DNA of 64,000 bases from Bacteroidia bacterium (lineage in GTDB: Bacteria; Bacteroidota; Bacteroidia; B-17B0; Aurantibacillaceae): NCBI GenBank assembly GCA_016787785.1, contig JAEUTO010000008.1, positions 22,461 to 86,460 on the forward strand, read 5' to 3'. The translations under genes were made by a program, and so were the position numbers. The notes under the pieces were generated by a model, which was not told the origin of the DNA, did not search any database, and saw nothing but the letters and a program-made list of their open reading frames with translations. Shown in pieces: positions 63,876 through 64,000 of the stretch (position 1 is the first letter of the stretch; every line of letters begins with the position of its first letter).

Positions 63876-63908
63876 AAAATCCCCACTAAATTAATAGTGA
63901 GGATTTTT
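63876..63908 (-). terminator. Terminator of the rRNA operon
   Basis: On the minus strand AAAAATCCTCACTA pairs with TAGTGGGGATTTTT (one G-U pair), with a 6-base loop, followed by further T residues. It lies just past the 5S rRNA 3' end. Confidence 0.92.
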
Positions 63909-63913
63909 AAAAT

Positions 63914-64000
<87 letters not shown>

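Overview
The window is chromosomal DNA from an AT-rich member of the Bacteroidota. Evidence: six secreted proteins carry type IX secretion system (T9SS) C-terminal sorting domains, and a PorP/SprF-family protein is present. The ctaB-cox3-cox3-cox4 order, the N-terminally extended GAPDH, GSCFA, DUF3467, DUF4834 and DUF4920 proteins are also typical, as are promoters of the TTTG-N19/20-TAnnTTTG type. The genus cannot be named from what is visible. No prophage, conjugative element or CRISPR array was seen. The region reads as ordinary core genome with small repeat-borne insertions.

Layout. 1-2.5 kb: the end of a truncated surface-type protein and an M43-like T9SS metalloprotease. 2.5-6 kb: glcD-like oxidase, a small GxxExxY cassette bracketed by a perfect 21-bp inverted repeat, then tatD-like and tcdA. 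6-9.4 kb: a very large propeller/Y_Y_Y sensor fused to a SpoIIE-type phosphatase. 9.9-14.2 kb: a secreted protein, clpP, a class IV aminotransferase, a YbjN-like protein and a glycosyltransferase. 14.3-18.1 kb: two T9SS cargo proteins. 18.1-21 kb: cytochrome oxidase subunits and heme O synthase, read leftward. 21-25 kb: a probably highly expressed lipoprotein, a nucleoside phosphorylase, pyrF and DUF3467. 26-31.7 kb: tex, a zinc-ribbon membrane protein, aroE and a regulatory-like-domain protein. 33.8-44.8 kb: a rightward run of housekeeping genes (dnaX, M16 peptidase, proline dehydrogenase, cca, GSCFA, aspS, TauE/SafE). 45-56.9 kb: a leftward-dominated block with a second SpoIIE-type phosphatase, an overlapping lipoprotein/TPR pair, small unknown genes, acyl-CoA dehydrogenase, apt, DUF4920, gap and carA. 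57.3-62.7 kb: a large T9SS type B surface protein with its PorP/SprF partner, then trmN6. 62.7-64 kb: a last T9SS cargo gene and, cut by the window edge, the 3' end of a leftward 5S rRNA with its terminator.

Themes. (i) Cell surface: six T9SS substrates, PorP/SprF, and several lipoproteins and transthyretin-like proteins. (ii) Signalling: two phosphatases with near-identical catalytic ends but different sensor halves. (iii) Nucleotide metabolism is scattered (pyrF, carA, apt, nucleoside phosphorylase) rather than in one operon. (iv) Translation and replication genes (aspS, cca, tcdA, trmN6, dnaX, rRNA).

Most worth a second look: the inverted-repeat GxxExxY cassette with gene-less relatives of its repeat elsewhere; a ten-A run in dnaX at which a one-base slip either way meets a stop almost at once; a 71-bp tandem repeat that copies the 3' end of the second phosphatase gene; a four-fold 25-residue repeat protein; and the overlapping lipoprotein/TPR pair.
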